DNA from: Phenylobacterium sp.
GTDB lineage: Bacteria; Pseudomonadota; Alphaproteobacteria; Caulobacterales; Caulobacteraceae
DNA: 64,000 nt
Direction of reading: 5' to 3'
Assembly: GCF_030651185.1 (NCBI RefSeq)
Contig: NZ_JAUSCJ010000036.1
Span: 1-64,000 of the forward strand
Shown here: positions 63,420-64,000 of the stretch, piece after piece
Position numbering within the stretch: position 1 is the first letter of the stretch
Layout: every line of letters starts with the position of its first letter
Position numbers and translations under genes: made by a program
Notes under the pieces: generated by a model
The model's input: only the letters and a program-made list of their open reading frames with translations
Database searches by the model: none
What the model was told of the DNA's origin: nothing

Positions 63420-64000
63420 ATGATCCTGGTCATCGATAACTACGACAGCTTCACCTACAACCTCGTCCACTATCTGAACGAGCTGGGGGCGGAGACGCTC
63501 GTCTATCGCAACGACGCCATCACCGTCGACGAGGCCCTGGGCCTGAAGCCCGACGGGGTGCTGCTGTCGCCCGGCCCCTGCACCCCCAATGAGGCGGGTA
63601 TCTGCCTGGAGCTGATCGAGAAGGCTCCCGAAACCCTCCCCATCCTCGGGGTCTGCCTGGGCCATCAGTCCATCGGACAGGCCTTCGGCGGCGAGGTGGT
63701 GCGCGCCAAGGCCACCATGCACGGCAAGACCAGCCCGATGCATCACACCGGCAAGGGCGTATTCGCGGGCATGCCGCAGGACTTCACCGCCACGCGCTAT
63801 CACAGCCTGTCGGTGGCCCGGGAGACGATGCCCGACGTCCTGGAGATCACCGCCTGGACCGATGACGGCGAGGTCATGGGCTTCCAGCACAAGACCCGGC
63901 CCATCCACGGCGTGCAGTTCCACCCGGAATCCATCGCCACCGAGGGCGGCCATCACCTGCTGGCCAATTTCCTGGAACTGGCCGGCGTGCCGCGAAACGT
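63420..64000 (+). CDS. trpG: Anthranilate synthase component II, glutamine amidotransferase (C-terminus beyond window)
   Basis: About 193 residues visible; the frame is open at the right edge. Class I glutaminase: [40 protein letters not shown], nucleophile Cys in [20 protein letters not shown], and His-Glu in [18 protein letters not shown]. It provides ammonia to TrpE. Family length is 190-200, so only a few residues are missing. Confidence 0.96.
   Translation, partial: MILVIDNYDSFTYNLVHYLNELGAETLVYRNDAITVDEALGLKPDGVLLSPGPCTPNEAGICLELIEKAPETLPILGVCLGHQSIGQAFGGEVVRAKATMHGKTSPMHHTGKGVFAGMPQDFTATRYHSLSVARETMPDVLEITAWTDDGEVMGFQHKTRPIHGVQFHPESIATEGGHHLLANFLELAGVPRN

Overview
The window is GC-rich alphaproteobacterial chromosome, gene-dense on both strands, with no insertion sequence, prophage, rRNA operon or CRISPR array visible. 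The gene content points to Caulobacterales (a Caulobacter or Phenylobacterium relative). It has the classic block dusB(nifR3)-ntrB-ntrC-ntrY-ntrX-dat-hfq-hflX next to a fused ispDF, a pyruvate dehydrogenase operon whose E1 beta subunit carries its own lipoyl domain, and the neighbourhood eno / ftsB / pdhABC / lpdA / lipA. The assignment is by family and synteny only; no search was run.

Layout. 1-1517: the end of a heavy-metal efflux locus (CzcC-type TolC protein cut by the left edge, preceded by a small His-rich secreted protein). 1549-3373: epmA and efp divergent, then tRNA-Ser(TGA). 3376-5342: a two-component pair whose kinase has a plant-ethylene-receptor-like membrane sensor. 5553-10425: rlpA, tmk, holB, tatD, a metallo-beta-lactamase protein and purN, mostly overlapping. 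10422-13740: three regulator or enzyme units (HTH regulator, flavin monooxygenase, HxlR regulator with divergent GST). 13791-18113: an ABC ATPase / FtsX permease / AttH-like lipocalin operon. 18351-21972: cold-shock gene, two unknown small proteins, mazG with an overlapping HTH gene, and a small membrane protein. 21987-31774: the nitrogen-regulation block down to hfq-hflX, all on the minus strand.

31867-42047: ispDF, a membrane/spermidine-synthase-like fusion, pncC-type amidase, coenzyme-Q-binding START protein, lipA, a lipoprotein alpha/beta-hydrolase without its nucleophile, an acyl-adenylating enzyme, DoxX and a thiolase. 42044-48174: pdhA-pdhB-(GFA protein)-pdhC-gpx-lpdA on the minus strand. 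lipA, about 5 kb away from lpdA, makes the lipoyl cofactor that this complex uses. 48346-54820: ftsB, VIT family, cytochrome b561 with an FNR/FixK-type box, eno, a serine hydrolase, rpmF and pyrG. 54970-64000: secG, GNAT, VOC, DUF2236, a phytase-like esterase, tpiA, ppiD, trpE, and trpG cut by the right edge.

Most interesting items: (1) the kinase at 3747-5342 keeps all seven residues recalled as important for ethylene/copper binding in ETR1, at one constant offset; (2) NtrC and NtrX both lack the sigma-54-contacting GAFTGA motif; (3) a large inverted repeat element is translated in frame inside the linker of pdhC; (4) a perfect FNR/FixK palindrome lies before cytochrome b561; (5) a lipoprotein hydrolase has Ala where the catalytic Ser should be; (6) two lipoyl-domain coding segments share 56 identical bases; (7) there are paired inverted repeats before two genes, and a tRNA-like fragment near secG. 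No gap between genes exceeds 300 bases.
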